A stretch of DNA of 26,097 bases from Lachnospiraceae bacterium UBA3772 (GCA_002371025.1 DFFQ01000032.1:1-26097); one strand, 5' to 3'; counted from the first letter of the stretch, positions 15,376 through 23,392 are shown. Numbers and translations: made by a program. The notes: a model not told the origin generated them from the sequence alone.

Positions 15376-16146
15376 TTAATTTGATAATTTCTCTCTCCAC
15401 TCAGAAGATTTAAAATCATAAAATTCTACCGGATTTCCTTCATTTAAAATACTTTCATATGTAGCTGAATCTATCTCTTTATCCCCCTGCATATATTTTC
15501 CATCTTTAGCAGCAGCTACTTCTTCACTTATGGTTCTTTCACCTTCAAAATAATATTTATCTATTTCACTATAGTCAGCTCCAGCTGAAGCTAATGACTG
15601 ACCATTATCTTTTGGCATCTGATAACCTCTGAAAGGAAGAAGATAACCGTAGACTTTTCCGTCATATAAATGGAATATGATATAGGCCCCTTCACTTGCT
15701 GATTTATTTTCATTATCAACTATGTTAAGACCTACAACAGGCTCTTTTGAACTGTCTCCATCAAAATCTACAAAGGCTATACTTGAAGGAACAAAAGTAT
15801 TACCTCCATCTGCACTAAAATCAGCAAAGGTATTTTTTTTAGGAGCGGTCTCATTATAAGCATCATTACTTGAATAGAAAAAATCTTCTCCATTAAGAAC
15901 ATCCAGATATTTTTTATTTATATCCGTTACTGCTTCTGTATCTGTTTCAGTCTCTGCTTTCAAACTATTTTCATCGCTTGAAGATTTATAATATATATCA
16001 ATATCTGTTTTCATTTTTTCTTCAGTTACTGCATTGCTTACGGTCTGTATTTTTTCAGTATTTGCTTCTACTTCTTTATTTATGCCACAACCTGATAGAA
16101 ATGCTGCACATACCATAATTCCAGCCAGATATTTTATATTTTTCAT
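15376..16146 (-). CDS. Lipoprotein of unknown function, paralogue A (first gene of operon)
   Basis: A 256-aa lipoprotein with a textbook signal: MKNIKYLAGIMVCAAFLSGC, lipobox LSGC and Cys20. An acidic, Thr-rich spacer follows, then the shared core INKKYLDVLNGEDFFYSS, FVDFDGDSSKEPVV (the DxDxDG loop with Gly to Ser at its sixth position) and IIFHLYDGKVYGYLLPF. The C-terminal FDFKSSEWREKLS matches paralogue B. GGAGG lies 8 bases before the ATG. It is the first gene after the promoter and the 11-bp-phased activator array (16195-16276). I know of no named family. The three genes look like a duplicated exported family whose members have diverged in anchor type (lipoprotein, membrane anchor, lipoprotein). 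Confidence 0.75.
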   Translation of the reverse strand: MKNIKYLAGIMVCAAFLSGCGINKEVEANTEKIQTVSNAVTEEKMKTDIDIYYKSSSDENSLKAETETDTEAVTDINKKYLDVLNGEDFFYSSNDAYNETAPKKNTFADFSADGGNTFVPSSIAFVDFDGDSSKEPVVGLNIVDNENKSASEGAYIIFHLYDGKVYGYLLPFRGYQMPKDNGQSLASAGADYSEIDKYYFEGERTISEEVAAAKDGKYMQGDKEIDSATYESILNEGNPVEFYDFKSSEWREKLSN

Positions 16147-16194
16147 AATAAGATCCTCCTTCTTAATTTTTTGATTTTTCTCTTTACAACAATA

Positions 16195-16223
16195 AATATG
16201 CCAAGTAAAATACCATGTTTCAA
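16195..16223 (-). promoter_or_regulatory. Promoter of the three-paralogue operon
   Basis: Minus strand TTGAAA (16218-16223), 17-bp spacer, CATATT (16195-16200). The -10 is imperfect, as expected for an activator-dependent promoter. The phased repeat array starts 4 bases upstream of the -35. Confidence 0.6.
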
Positions 16224-16227
16224 GTAC

Positions 16228-16276
16228 CCTAAGCCATTCTTAAGTACATCTTAAGCTGTTCTTAAGAATGTTAACA
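16228..16276 (-). promoter_or_regulatory. 11-bp-phased CTTAAG repeat array, candidate activator binding site
   Basis: Units begin at 16228 (CCTAAG), 16239, 16250 and 16261 (CTTAAG each), exactly 11 bp apart with 5-bp spacers, and a divergent fifth (TTAACA) follows at 16271-16276. One helical turn between units puts them on one face of the DNA, as for OmpR/PhoB/PhoP family response regulators. The last unit abuts the -35 of the operon promoter, an activator-type position. Confidence 0.65.
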
Positions 16277-16388
16277 TACATTTTATTTTTGCCTGTGTGA
16301 CATAACAATTTGTACATAATTTCGTCACTTTTCATTTGAATTTTACTAGTTTTTCTGTGAAATTTTGAACATATAAATACTAAACTGA

Positions 16389-16481
16389 TGCTATAAAAAC
16401 AAATATTATGCACTACTTTGACGGTTTGCCTAAACCTCTATGTTTAAAGCTTTGCAACCGATTGCGCTGTTGTGCATTTTT
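16389..16481 (+). ncRNA. Candidate structured leader or small RNA
   Basis: An extended -10 (TG-C-TATAAA, 16389-16397) would start transcription near 16404. The sequence that follows folds as nested stems: ATGCAC (16408-16413) with GTGCAT (16472-16477); CGGTT(T)GC (16422-16429) with GCAACCG (16454-16460); and TAAAC (16431-16435) with GTTTA (16442-16446). The outer stem ends in a TTTTT run, as in a terminator. I matched it to no known riboswitch. It may be a leader of the GH53-like gene 150 bases downstream, a short independent RNA, or chance. The region also contains a 36-codon ORF (16408-16518) without a ribosome binding site. Confidence 0.35.
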
Positions 16482-16553
16482 GCGTATTATTGACAATACC
16501 GGGAACGTTTTTAGTTAACTTTGCACGATTGACTCACATATAGTTGCGCTGTT
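16451..16553 (+). repeat. Two copies of a short module upstream of the GH53-like gene
   Basis: TTTGCAACCGATTG with TTGCGCTGTT (16451-16471) is followed by TTTGCACGATTG (16520-16531) and TTGCGCTGTT (16544-16553). The second copy has an insertion between the two parts. The identical 10-mers lie 82 bp apart. They could be regulator sites or a partial duplication of the structured leader. Confidence 0.4.
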
Positions 16554-16560
16554 ATTCTTC

Positions 16561-16589
16561 TTGTAGGGTAATACTGCGATTATTATGCT
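16561..16589 (+). promoter_or_regulatory. Candidate promoter of the GH53-like gene
   Basis: TTGTAG (16561-16566), 17-bp spacer, TATGCT (16584-16589), about 41 bases before the ATG. Matches are partial, so it is only a candidate. Confidence 0.4.
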
Positions 16590-16630
16590 ATTTTATATAG
16601 TCATTGCATTAAAAAAAGGGAGAATTTACG

Positions 16631-17398
16631 ATGGGTAATTTAATTAACTGCATTAATATGACTACATCTGATTCCAGTATTGTTAAAACACTTTCTGGTA
16701 AGGGAATTAATACAATTAGATATTATGTTGGTGAAACTACAAATGGTAATACATTTTCAATAGCTGATATGCTTCCTGTTGCAAAGGAAGCTGTTTCTCT
16801 TGGTCTCAACTGGATCATGCATATTGATATGAGAAATATCATTACATCAGACGGATCAGCTGTTCCTACAGAAGCTCGTATGTTTATCAGAGCTTCAGAA
16901 AGAAAAACTTTTGAATTTGTATTAAAGAATCTTCAGATGCTTAAGAGTGAAAATGCTCTTCCATCAATTGTTGAGATTGATTGTGAGATGAATGTGATCT
17001 TTCCTGAAGTTAAACTTGGATCAGAAGATGAAAAGCGTGTTCTTAATGCCGCAATAAATGGTGCCAAAGCCGAAAATCCAGATATGAAAGTTATGTTTTA
17101 TCTTTCATCTGGTCTTGATAATGAAGCTTGTAAGAAACCTGTTAACCGTTTCTTTGTAGCCGGTGGCAGACCTTTTGAATACCTTTCAGTTGATTTTACA
17201 GGAAAAGGCCTTTCAGATTTATATACATTAAGTCAGAATATCAGTGATCTTTCAAGAAGATTCGAGAAAGATATCATAATCGTTGAAACATCAGATACTA
17301 TCGACGATGAATTATCTGATGTATTAATTCAATCACTTGCAGCAGTCCCACTTGAGAGAGGACTCGGAGTTATATTCTCAGATAAGACTGTCTGCTAG
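16631..17398 (+). CDS. Cytoplasmic TIM-barrel protein resembling GH53 endo-galactanase
   Basis: A 255-aa soluble protein without signal peptide. The order of blocks resembles a shortened GH53 (arabinogalactan endo-beta-1,4-galactanase) barrel. GINTIRYYV matches the GVNYVRLRV strand and MLPVAKEAVSLGLNWIMHID the helix and strand ending in DFHYSD. PSIVEIDCEMNVIFPE corresponds to the QVGNEIN acid/base strand (Glu119 retained), NGAKAENPDMKVMFYLSSGLD to the HLANGGDN strand, and DIIIVETSD to the nucleophile strand (Glu219 retained). GH53 enzymes are usually secreted and about 330-400 aa, so the short, intracellular form is odd and the substrate-binding loops appear trimmed. AGGGAG is 8 bases before the ATG. 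It stands alone with its own leader and a strong terminator. The assignment is by eye and only moderately sure; it could be another clan GH-A-like barrel. Confidence 0.55.
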   Translation: MGNLINCINMTTSDSSIVKTLSGKGINTIRYYVGETTNGNTFSIADMLPVAKEAVSLGLNWIMHIDMRNIITSDGSAVPTEARMFIRASERKTFEFVLKNLQMLKSENALPSIVEIDCEMNVIFPEVKLGSEDEKRVLNAAINGAKAENPDMKVMFYLSSGLDNEACKKPVNRFFVAGGRPFEYLSVDFTGKGLSDLYTLSQNISDLSRRFEKDIIIVETSDTIDDELSDVLIQSLAAVPLERGLGVIFSDKTVC

Positions 17399-17429
17399 GG
17401 ATATGCAACAATATCATCCCTTATAAAGA

Positions 17430-17466
17430 AACTGCGGAAGGCGAGTAACCTTCCGCAGTTCTTTTT
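17430..17466 (+). terminator. Strong terminator between convergent genes
   Basis: A perfect 12-bp stem (17430-17441 with 17449-17460; AACTGCGGAAGG / CCTTCCGCAGTT) with a 7-base loop is followed by CTTTTT on the plus strand. It ends the GH53-like gene; on the minus strand the following sequence is TCTTTATAAG, so it may also end the Na/Pi transporter gene less efficiently. Confidence 0.9.
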
Positions 17467-19378
17467 ATTTATCATCTTTTTTCTTTTTATGTTTATCTTT
17501 TGATTTTTTCTTATTATGCTCTTTCTCAGCCTTTTTCTCTGACTTAGCCTCTTCTTCTTTGAGGAAATCAGCTACTGGAGCTTCCTTCTTTTTCTCAGGA
17601 AGCACTGGATCGATAAAGAGTGATTCATAATAATGGTAAAGAGCTTTATACTCCTCACTATAGCTGTCATTTGCATGTCCATGCATCTCATCAAAGTCTC
17701 TGTCACCACCCACACGCTTAATAACGTGAAGTGCAATATTTGAGCAGTGAGATGAAATACGTTCAAAGCAGTTGATAAGATCAAAAAGTGCAACACCACC
17801 CTGAATTGAGCAGGTTCCATTATTAAGTCTTTCAACATGGTGAGATTTAATTATCTCTTTTAATTTATCTACTGATTCAGATATCGGCTCAACTCTTATT
17901 GCAAGAGAAGCATCTTCATCAGAGAATGATTTAAACGTTGTCTTTAATACATAATCTACGGCACTGATTATTGTATTAACTTCCTTATGACCACTTGGTG
18001 AGAAATGGATTCCCTGCTCATTCTTATCTCTTGCTACATAAGCAATATTCATACAGTAATCACCAGTTCTCTCCAGATCACTTATGGAATTAAGTATCTC
18101 TGAAACAACTAATTTCTCATCCGATGAAAGTCTCTTTCTATCAATCTTAATGATATATGCTGTAAGAAGAGTCTCGCACCTGTCTATGAAATTCTCATTT
18201 TCTTCTAATTGAACAAATTTATTAGCATCATATTCATAGATAAGACTTGTAGCTGTCTTATAGTTCTCATAAATAGCATCCTTCATCTCTCCTATAAGTG
18301 TCTTACACTGTTCAAGAGCGATGGTAGGCGTATTGAGAAGTCTTTCATCAAGCTTCGCAAGTGCTGTATCCGTCTTTGATTCTTCTTCTCCACCAACAAG
18401 TTTTGCTGTAAACTGAGTAAATTTCTCAGTAAATGGAAGAAGGATAATACTTGTAAGGAAGTTAAATCCGAAATGAACATTTGCTATATCACCACGATTA
18501 ACAACCTTTTCCATAAATGGAAGTCCTACTGTGTAATAAAGTCCATAAATAAGTAACAGAAAAATTACAGCACCAAAGATATTCATGAATATATATGAAA
18601 TCTGTACTCTCTTTGCTTTCTTATTAGCACCGATACCTGCCATAACGATTGGCATACATTTACCAATATTCTGTCCTATGATGATAGGAATAGCTATACT
18701 AAATGTTACAGTTCCTGTGGCTGAAAGAGCCTGAAGGATACCTACTGATGCTGATGAACTCTGAATTATCGCTGTAATTACGACACCTATCAGAACACCC
18801 AGTATAGGATTTGAAAATGATACGAATAATTTCTGGAACTGTGTTGATTCTCTAAGTGGTTCAAACACTTCTTCCATTATCGTCATACCATAAAAAAGTA
18901 TTCCAAGTCCAATAAGGATTCCTGCAATGTTCTTTGGTTTCTTCTTCTTAATGAAAAGAAGGATAAATGCACCGATAGCTACAAGCATTGGTGCAAATGA
19001 TGATGGTTTTAAAAGCTGAAGAACAATGCTTCCTGAACCAAGATCACCTAATCGAAGGATCTGAGCTGTTACTGTACTACCGATGTTTGCACCGAATACA
19101 ACAGGTACTGCCTGTATTACCTTCATGATGCCCGCATTAACGAAACCGATAAGCATTATGGTGGTAGCTGCAGAACTTTGTATTATAGCTGTTACAGCTG
19201 TACCAAGAGCCCAACCTTTAATACTTCCTACGCCTTTTTTCTTACTTGTTGTGAGTTTCTCGAGAATTTTCTCTAATTCACCGCCAGCCAGCTTTTCAAG
19301 CGACTGTCCCATAAGACTCATTCCATATAGGAAAAGTCCTACTCCTCCAAATAATTTGAGAATTGAAATAATGTCCAT
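17465..19378 (-). CDS. Na/Pi cotransporter family protein with PhoU-like domain
   Basis: A 637-aa membrane protein of the Na+/phosphate cotransporter II family (NptA/YjbB type), which moves phosphate together with Na+. Two inverted halves each carry the family signature: QSSAATT (about residues 67-73) and QSSSASVG (about 206-213). A helical PhoU-like region follows (about 340-560), probably regulating transport. The last 40 or so residues are an unusual Lys/Glu/Asp-rich tail (KSEKKAEKEHNKKKSKDKHK...), likely disordered. The ATG has AAGGAG 6 bases upstream and a good promoter at 19457-19486. The gene is monocistronic. Direction (uptake or export) is not readable from sequence; bacterial homologues have been linked to phosphate export. 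Confidence 0.93.
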   Translation of the reverse strand: MDIISILKLFGGVGLFLYGMSLMGQSLEKLAGGELEKILEKLTTSKKKGVGSIKGWALGTAVTAIIQSSAATTIMLIGFVNAGIMKVIQAVPVVFGANIGSTVTAQILRLGDLGSGSIVLQLLKPSSFAPMLVAIGAFILLFIKKKKPKNIAGILIGLGILFYGMTIMEEVFEPLRESTQFQKLFVSFSNPILGVLIGVVITAIIQSSSASVGILQALSATGTVTFSIAIPIIIGQNIGKCMPIVMAGIGANKKAKRVQISYIFMNIFGAVIFLLLIYGLYYTVGLPFMEKVVNRGDIANVHFGFNFLTSIILLPFTEKFTQFTAKLVGGEEESKTDTALAKLDERLLNTPTIALEQCKTLIGEMKDAIYENYKTATSLIYEYDANKFVQLEENENFIDRCETLLTAYIIKIDRKRLSSDEKLVVSEILNSISDLERTGDYCMNIAYVARDKNEQGIHFSPSGHKEVNTIISAVDYVLKTTFKSFSDEDASLAIRVEPISESVDKLKEIIKSHHVERLNNGTCSIQGGVALFDLINCFERISSHCSNIALHVIKRVGGDRDFDEMHGHANDSYSEEYKALYHYYESLFIDPVLPEKKKEAPVADFLKEEEAKSEKKAEKEHNKKKSKDKHKKKKDDK

Positions 19379-19456
19379 ATTATTCTCCTTAAATTTTCCC
19401 TTTTTGACTATGCATTCATAGCCTTTACTCTAAAATAATTCTGCGTATTCCGTTAT

Positions 19457-19486
19457 ATTATATCAGTTAGTCTCTATGGTCTTCAA
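19457..19486 (-). promoter_or_regulatory. Sigma-A promoter of the Na/Pi cotransporter gene
   Basis: Minus strand TTGAAG (19481-19486), 18-bp spacer, perfect TATAAT (19457-19462), with a leader of about 70 bases to the start codon. Confidence 0.75.
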
Positions 19487-19520
19487 TATTTTTTTATAAA
19501 GAATACATAGGAAAAACGTA

Positions 19521-19554
19521 AAAAAAATCCTCTGGTTTATAAAAAACCAGAGGA
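19521..19554 (-). terminator. Intrinsic terminator of the ABC transporter operon
   Basis: A perfect 11-bp stem (19528-19538 with 19544-19554; TCCTCTGGTTT / AAACCAGAGGA) is followed on the minus strand by TTTTTTT. It lies 17 bases after the stop of the last permease gene. Confidence 0.92.
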
Positions 19555-19571
19555 CTAAGAATTACCATTAT

Positions 19572-20990
19572 TTACTTATTTGTTATAAGCATTTTAAGAG
19601 CTTTACCAAGGCTTATTTTGTTGCCTTTGTAAAGGGACATCATCTTATATAATCTACCAGCTATTATTATAAGTACAACTGAAACTATGACCATAAGTCC
19701 CATACTAAGTGCCGCTTGAACAGTAGTTAATGCATTTGTTATTATTCCTGCAGGAAGCATAAGTGCTGCTATAGTTGGAACATAATAAAGCCATTCAACA
19801 ACTCTTGTAGAATCTAAACCTCCGCAAAGGAATACTGCAAAGAAGCTGGCTACAAGAACCAGTACATATATAGATGCATTTGACTGAGCCTCTTCTCTTG
19901 TGGAAGAAATCGCTCCTCCAATGGCAGCTAATGCCATAAAGATAAGGAAGCCGGCTATAAGTCCCACTATTGCAATGATTATACTGATTGGTTTAAATAC
20001 TCCAAGTCCTGAAAGGGCTTTGATAAGTACTATTGCAGGATTATAGGTTGTATCCATTATTTTACATACTATTTCAACTCCACCGAAAACTCCTCCAAGA
20101 AGGGCACCAACCCAAAGAAGTAACTGAAGGAGACCTGCACATGACGCACCTAAGAATTTTCCTAAAATAAGTGCTTCCGGCTTAACTGATACAAGCATTG
20201 TATCCATAAGCTTATTTGCTTTCTCAAGTACTACGTTCTGTGAAAGAGCTGCAGAATAAGAAAGTATAAGGAAATATAAAAGCATTACATTTGCATATGT
20301 AAGAACAACTCTTACTACTGGAAGATATCCCTTTACTGCATCATTTTCCCTTACTGTAAGTCCGTTCTCTTCAATCTTTTCTTCATTTGCTGCAGCTGCT
20401 TCTGCCTTTTCTTCGCTATAAGTCTTATCATTTGAATATCCTGTTGAAGTATAAACTGTTGAGTCATAATCAACACTAAGGCTTGAAAGCTTCTGAATAT
20501 CGAGACCTAAAGCTGATAATGTAAAAATCTGTCCTGATTTATCAATCAGCTTAAGGAAATTTCTTGCTTTGTCCTTTTCTAATTCTGTTCCCTTTGGAAG
20601 AATTATATCAGCACAGAGATTTCCTTCTGAATCTTTGGTGATATTAAGGATAAAAATATCCTTTCTTCCTAATTTTTCAATTTCAGCTAAAGCCTGATCA
20701 ACACTGCCAAAAGTCTTATACTTAATATCAGAATAATTCTCTTCTCCTAAATAATTAAGAAAACTAAAATCTGTATCTTTCGCATATTCATCTACTATAT
20801 AAACAGTGTTAGTTCCACACGCTTCTATCTTTTCATTTGCCTCTTCTTTATTCTTATTTGATACAAAGAATATTAAACCAGGAGCAACAAGAAGTAGCAG
20901 CATTACTATTATTGTAAATACCCTATAGGAACGGCTTGATGTTGAGTTCTTAAATGTAAACTTAAAAACTTTTCCAAAATTCTTAAACAT
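19572..20990 (-). CDS. ABC-2 type permease, second of pair (NatB-like)
   Basis: A 472-aa ABC-2 membrane permease. One N-terminal transmembrane segment (about 27-47) is followed by a large extracytoplasmic domain (about 50-220) and then five or six helices, the NatB-type layout. The motif-like stretch VLEKANKLMDTMLVSVKPEALILGKFLG, shortened here to its core MDTMLVSVKP, is the coupling-region hallmark also seen in the sister permease (VETLLVSVRP). It ends 17 bases before the terminator and starts 11 bases after the upstream permease gene. It forms a heteromeric transporter with that permease and the ATPase. NatAB-type systems export Na+ in Bacillus; other members export antibiotics or peptides, so the substrate is open. 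Confidence 0.88.
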   Translation of the reverse strand: MFKNFGKVFKFTFKNSTSSRSYRVFTIIVMLLLLVAPGLIFFVSNKNKEEANEKIEACGTNTVYIVDEYAKDTDFSFLNYLGEENYSDIKYKTFGSVDQALAEIEKLGRKDIFILNITKDSEGNLCADIILPKGTELEKDKARNFLKLIDKSGQIFTLSALGLDIQKLSSLSVDYDSTVYTSTGYSNDKTYSEEKAEAAAANEEKIEENGLTVRENDAVKGYLPVVRVVLTYANVMLLYFLILSYSAALSQNVVLEKANKLMDTMLVSVKPEALILGKFLGASCAGLLQLLLWVGALLGGVFGGVEIVCKIMDTTYNPAIVLIKALSGLGVFKPISIIIAIVGLIAGFLIFMALAAIGGAISSTREEAQSNASIYVLVLVASFFAVFLCGGLDSTRVVEWLYYVPTIAALMLPAGIITNALTTVQAALSMGLMVIVSVVLIIIAGRLYKMMSLYKGNKISLGKALKMLITNK

Positions 20991-21001
20991 CCTAATTCCC
21001 C

Positions 21002-22348
21002 CTATTCTCTTGCCATCTTAATGACATCAATGAATTTTGCTTTCTTTGAATCATTAATGATAAGTTTTCTATAAGTCTTTGCACATATAAAGAATATAAG
21101 TACTAAAAGGATTATCTCTATTCCATAGGAAATCGCTCCCACTAACCAGCTTATCTTTCCTGTTGCAAGAAGCATTGCATTAGAGAAGAAACTTACAGGA
21201 GGAACCATAGCCATCACATTGTAAACTATATCCTTGTTCTGTATCATTCCAGGAAGCATTACTGAAAGCATATATCCTACCATTCCTATCATTATTACAG
21301 AACTTGCAGCAGACTGCTGATCCTCAGGCTGAACACATGTACTTCCCATAATACCGCTTAAGATGCCAAAGAACAGAATAGCTATTACCACAGAAAATAC
21401 GATAAGTACTGTATACCCTGTTCCAAATTTAGTTAATACACCAAATTTAAATGCGTCTCCTTGGGCTTCAGTGTCATATCCCAGATTTTCCATTACTTTT
21501 GTAGCTATATTATTTCCAATGATACCTAAGATAAGTGTTACCATAATATATGTCAAAGTACCAAGTATCTTACCGAAAATAAGAGCCATAGGTCTTACTG
21601 ACACAAGAAGTGTCTCAACTAATTTTGAAGTTTTTTCTTCATTTACAGAAGCTATGATATAGGATGCTGAAAATGTTGATACAAAGAATATTATGATAGA
21701 AAACTGAAGGATATATGATGTAAGACTAGAAGCTGATATAGCCCCTGATTCCTTTTCATCAAATTCTTCCTGTGAATATACTCTTCCTGTACTAACACCA
21801 TTTTGAAGTGAAGCAGAAACATTTTCATCAATTCCCGCCTCAGCTATTCTTCCATTAGAAACTGTCTGCATAACTTCTTCAGCTATTTTTTCTGCTTCTA
21901 AAGATGAAACGACTGAATCATCTGAAATGATCACATTATAATTTTCTTTACGCATTCCATTTTCTGTATCTGCAGAAATGACTAAGATTATTCCATCCTT
22001 TGCTATTTCTTGTTTATCATCATCAGAAAATGTAATCTCTGCATCCTGATAATCCAGAAGTGCCATTACAATATCATCTTTTGAAAGGCCAGATCCTGCC
22101 TTATCAACAACTGTAATACTCTTTACTTTTAATTCATCAACAGATTTCTCTTTGATACCCTTTACCGTTTTTTGTCCCTGATTAGACATTATTATCATAA
22201 GTGGAGACATTATTGTCAGCATAAAAACAAACATGATCATAGAAATAAGATATGTCTTATTTTTAAATGTCTGAATAGCAGTAAATTTAAATACCTTAGA
22301 AATCCCCTTGAAACTGTAGATATTTTCTTTCTTATTTACTGCTTTCAT
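21002..22348 (-). CDS. ABC-2 type permease, first of pair (NatB-like)
   Basis: A 448-aa ABC-2 permease with the same layout as its neighbour: N-terminal helix (about 30-55), extracytoplasmic domain (about 57-210), then a membrane block of about six helices with the shared motif VETLLVSVRPMALIFGKILG around residues 240-259. A helix-5-region segment SGIMGSTCVQPEDQQSAAS is typical of NatB proteins. The start overlaps the ATPase stop by 4 bases (ATGA-type overlap), so translation is coupled. The second permease gene follows after 11 bases. The pair probably form the two halves of the channel. No substrate can be assigned. Confidence 0.9.
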   Translation of the reverse strand: MKAVNKKENIYSFKGISKVFKFTAIQTFKNKTYLISMIMFVFMLTIMSPLMIIMSNQGQKTVKGIKEKSVDELKVKSITVVDKAGSGLSKDDIVMALLDYQDAEITFSDDDKQEIAKDGIILVISADTENGMRKENYNVIISDDSVVSSLEAEKIAEEVMQTVSNGRIAEAGIDENVSASLQNGVSTGRVYSQEEFDEKESGAISASSLTSYILQFSIIIFFVSTFSASYIIASVNEEKTSKLVETLLVSVRPMALIFGKILGTLTYIMVTLILGIIGNNIATKVMENLGYDTEAQGDAFKFGVLTKFGTGYTVLIVFSVVIAILFFGILSGIMGSTCVQPEDQQSAASSVIMIGMVGYMLSVMLPGMIQNKDIVYNVMAMVPPVSFFSNAMLLATGKISWLVGAISYGIEIILLVLIFFICAKTYRKLIINDSKKAKFIDVIKMARE

Positions 22349-23364
22349 TCCTGTCCCACCTCTTTTACAAATATCTCATGAAGTGTGAGTTCGCTGAGTT
22401 CAAATCTGATAACTGTTATACCAGCATCTATTACTGCCTTGAGTAAATCCTGAGCCTCTTTATCACCTGAAACCTTAATATGGTATTCGCCTTCTTTTTC
22501 TGTAATGACATTTGCATTTTTTTGCTTTAAGATGTGACTTACGTCTTCTTCAGTCTTAAGAAGAAGATTTACACGTCCATAAGATTTCTTTATCTCATTC
22601 AGATTACCCTGAACAACTGCTCTTGATCTGTTAAGGATTGTTATATTAGTACAGAATTCTTCAACGGCTTCCATCTGATGGCTTGACATGATGATATATT
22701 TGCCGGCCTTTATCTGTTCTCTTATTACATCCTTTAAGATATCTGTATTTACAGGGTCAAGACCTGAAAATGGCTCATCTAACACCAAGAGATCAGGGTC
22801 CGAAAGCATTCCGATAAGGAACTGAATCTTTTGCTGATTACCTTTAGAAAGCTGATCTGGACTAAGAGGTTTCTTCTTTTTCTTCTTAACCGGCCTGTTT
22901 GCACCAAGTCTAAGAGCTGACTTCTTTTTATCAGTAATTGATTCAAATGAAACCTGGTTCTCATCATCTCTTTCATCTTTAAATTCATCTGGATAAATAT
23001 ATTCAACTAATTTAAGCTTCTCTGCCCAATATCTGATTTTTTTGTTAAGATCATCTCCTGTGACTCCACGAAGTTCGCCAAAATATCTGATCTGATCTAA
23101 TAATGTATATTTTGGATAAAGTCCTCTTTCTTCAGCAAGATAACCAATATTACAATTATCAAAATTGATAGGTTTATCATCCCAGAGAGCTTCTCCACAA
23201 TCCTTATCAAGCATTCCCAGCATCATACGAATGGTTGTAGTCTTACCTGCACCATTTGTACCAAGAAGGGCATAAACTCCTGGTTCCTTCATTTCAAAAG
23301 AAAGGTCATCTACTACTGTCTTTGTGCCATACTTTTTAGTTAAATTTCTAACGACGATTCCCAA
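22345..23364 (-). CDS. ABC transporter ATP-binding protein with charged insertion (NatA-like)
   Basis: A 339-aa ABC ATPase that powers the two permeases. Walker A is GTNGAGKTT (residues 35-43), the Q-loop region YLAEERGLYP (75-84), signature LSKGNQQ (172-178), Walker B LLVLDE (192-197), and the switch His in MSSHQMEAVEE. Between the Q-loop helices and the signature is an unusual charged insertion (about 123-170): first acidic, then a run of seven lysines. Typical NatA-type ATPases have a short linker there. The start codon is TTG at 23364, chosen because GGAGGT (23373-23378) lies 8 bases upstream; no ATG alternative exists at this point. It overlaps the first permease gene by 4 bases and follows the Dabb gene after 28 bases. 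Export of Na+ or a small toxic molecule is plausible but unproven. Confidence 0.93.
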   Translation of the reverse strand: MGIVVRNLTKKYGTKTVVDDLSFEMKEPGVYALLGTNGAGKTTTIRMMLGMLDKDCGEALWDDKPINFDNCNIGYLAEERGLYPKYTLLDQIRYFGELRGVTGDDLNKKIRYWAEKLKLVEYIYPDEFKDERDDENQVSFESITDKKKSALRLGANRPVKKKKKKPLSPDQLSKGNQQKIQFLIGMLSDPDLLVLDEPFSGLDPVNTDILKDVIREQIKAGKYIIMSSHQMEAVEEFCTNITILNRSRAVVQGNLNEIKKSYGRVNLLLKTEEDVSHILKQKNANVITEKEGEYHIKVSGDKEAQDLLKAVIDAGITVIRFELSELTLHEIFVKEVGQE

Positions 23365-23392
23365 AATATCGTACCTCCTGTTTTATTTTGTT

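Noticed and set aside
16228..16276. Short phased repeats as a CRISPR array
   Set aside because: Units are 6 bp at 11-bp period, far too short for CRISPR repeats and spacers; no cas genes are present.
16408..16477. Cyclic di-GMP riboswitch
   Set aside because: The conserved GEMM elements are not present, although short stretches such as CCTAAACC look similar.
16408..16518. 36-codon Cys-rich ORF in the structured leader
   Set aside because: No ribosome binding site and it covers the stems of the nested hairpin; coding is possible but unsupported.
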